Source: DATIKM01 sp035477595
Lineage (GTDB): Bacteria; Armatimonadota; Chthonomonadetes; Chthonomonadales; CAJBBX01
Direction: 5' to 3'
DNA: 41,918 bases
Assembly (NCBI GenBank): GCA_035477595.1
Contig: DATIKM010000006.1
Span: forward strand, 1 to 41,918
The notes under the pieces were generated by a model. That model searched no databases, had not been told where the DNA came from, and saw nothing but the letters and a program-made list of their open reading frames with translations. How positions within the stretch are numbered: the first letter of the stretch is position 1; each line of letters opens with the position of its first letter. Below are positions 41,473 to 41,918 of the stretch, piece by piece. Both the position numbers and the translations under genes were made by a program.

Positions 41473-41918
41473 ATGCGTGACCCAACGACCCGCACAGATG
41501 GCGGCAAGGCCAGACGGAGGAGGAGGCCCGTCCGTCTTGGCGAAGCCCTGATCGAGCGAGCTATCTTCATCGGGGGCATTGCCGCCATCATTCTGGTGCT
41601 GATGATCTTCGTGTTCGTGTTCCGGGAGGCATTCCCGCTGCTGCGGGAGTACTCACTGTGGCGGTTCCTTACGGGGCGCGGGTGGCAGCCGACGCTTGCC
41701 CCTCCGACCGGTCCGTGGTTCGGACTGCTACCGAACCTGTGGGGTTCGGTGCTAGTGACCGCAGGCGCTGTCGCGATAGCGGTTCCGCTAGGGGTAGCTA
41801 CTGCCTTCTACATCTCCGAGATAGCCAGCCGCACCGTGCGCGACATACTGAAGCCCGTCGTCGAGCTGCTCGCGACGGTCCCGTCGGTCGCCATCGGCTT
41901 CGTGGGCGCCGCCGCCAT
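41473..41918 (+). CDS. pstC: Phosphate ABC transporter permease PstC (partial, cut by window end)
   Basis: 148 residues are visible from ATG 41473 to the end of the window. A basic N-terminus (RTDGGKARRRRRPVR) is followed by a first helix IFIGGIAAIILVLMIFVFVF, the segment LREYSLWRFLTGRGWQPTL with GPWFGLLPNLWGSVLVTAGA, helix 2 and VPLGVATAFYISEIASRTVR, then VVELLATVPSVAIGF. This is the usual PstC start ('W.P......fGilp.i.GTl..t..a...a.PlG...A.ylsE.a'). The remainder, and probably pstA and pstB, lie beyond the window. Confidence 0.9.
   Translation, partial: MRDPTTRTDGGKARRRRRPVRLGEALIERAIFIGGIAAIILVLMIFVFVFREAFPLLREYSLWRFLTGRGWQPTLAPPTGPWFGLLPNLWGSVLVTAGAVAIAVPLGVATAFYISEIASRTVRDILKPVVELLATVPSVAIGFVGAAA

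Overview
The window is 41.9 kb of high-GC, gene-dense bacterial chromosome with strong G/C preference at third codon positions. It encodes lipoproteins, an SLH-anchored beta-barrel porin, a pseudopilin, a GH172-type glycosidase and a very large GH42-like secreted glycosidase. This mix suggests a diderm, free-living, plant- or oligosaccharide-using bacterium. Armatimonadota or a neighbouring lineage is my best guess, inferred from gene content and not from any marker comparison. I see no rRNA, tRNA, CRISPR array, intact insertion sequence or prophage.

Layout. (1) 1-2.6 kb: a decayed nitrilase-family gene, a SagB-type nitroreductase lipoprotein, and an HNH endonuclease on the minus strand. The HNH gene is preceded by a compact unit made of a consensus promoter, a 56-codon ORF and a strong terminator. 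(2) 2.9-8.1 kb: a plus-strand operon-like run of ABC-2 exporter ATPase and permease, a membrane-anchored conserved protein, guanylate kinase (gmk) and coaBC, meeting selB head-on with overlapping stop codons. (3) 10-13.6 kb: a loosely packed zone with a secreted TolB/CsgG-like protein between two copies of a short repeat, then endonuclease IV (nfo) and small proteins. (4) 13.7-17.8 kb, minus strand: efp, a Cys-rich membrane protein, accB, a pseudopilin and accC. (5) 18.0-22.4 kb: a CUT1 sugar importer (binding lipoprotein and two permeases, no ATPase) with a GH172-family enzyme. (6) 22.6-28.9 kb: a GT9-like glycosyltransferase, a NusG-family (UpxY/LoaP-like) antiterminator, a P2-type cation ATPase and an Mrp-type Fe-S carrier ATPase. 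(7) 29.4-37.4 kb: the giant glycosidase-like protein, then a minus-strand run of two secreted proteins, ligA and a membrane protein. (8) 37.5 kb to the end: a phosphate cluster of SLH porin, two PstS proteins and PstC (cut by the window end), preceded by four TTAAC repeats at exact 11-bp spacing, which looks like a Pho box.

The observations most worth following up are these. The accB in the otherwise standard efp-accB-accC neighbourhood has arginine in place of the biotin-accepting lysine, and its accC partner has a one-residue insertion next to the catalytic Gln-His loop. The four-repeat Pho-box-like element places an SLH outer-membrane porin in the phosphate regulon. The unit upstream of the HNH gene has a perfect promoter, a coding-like small ORF whose stop lies inside a terminator stem, and a 14-bp palindrome before the HNH gene, so it could be a translation-coupled attenuator or an undescribed small protein or RNA.
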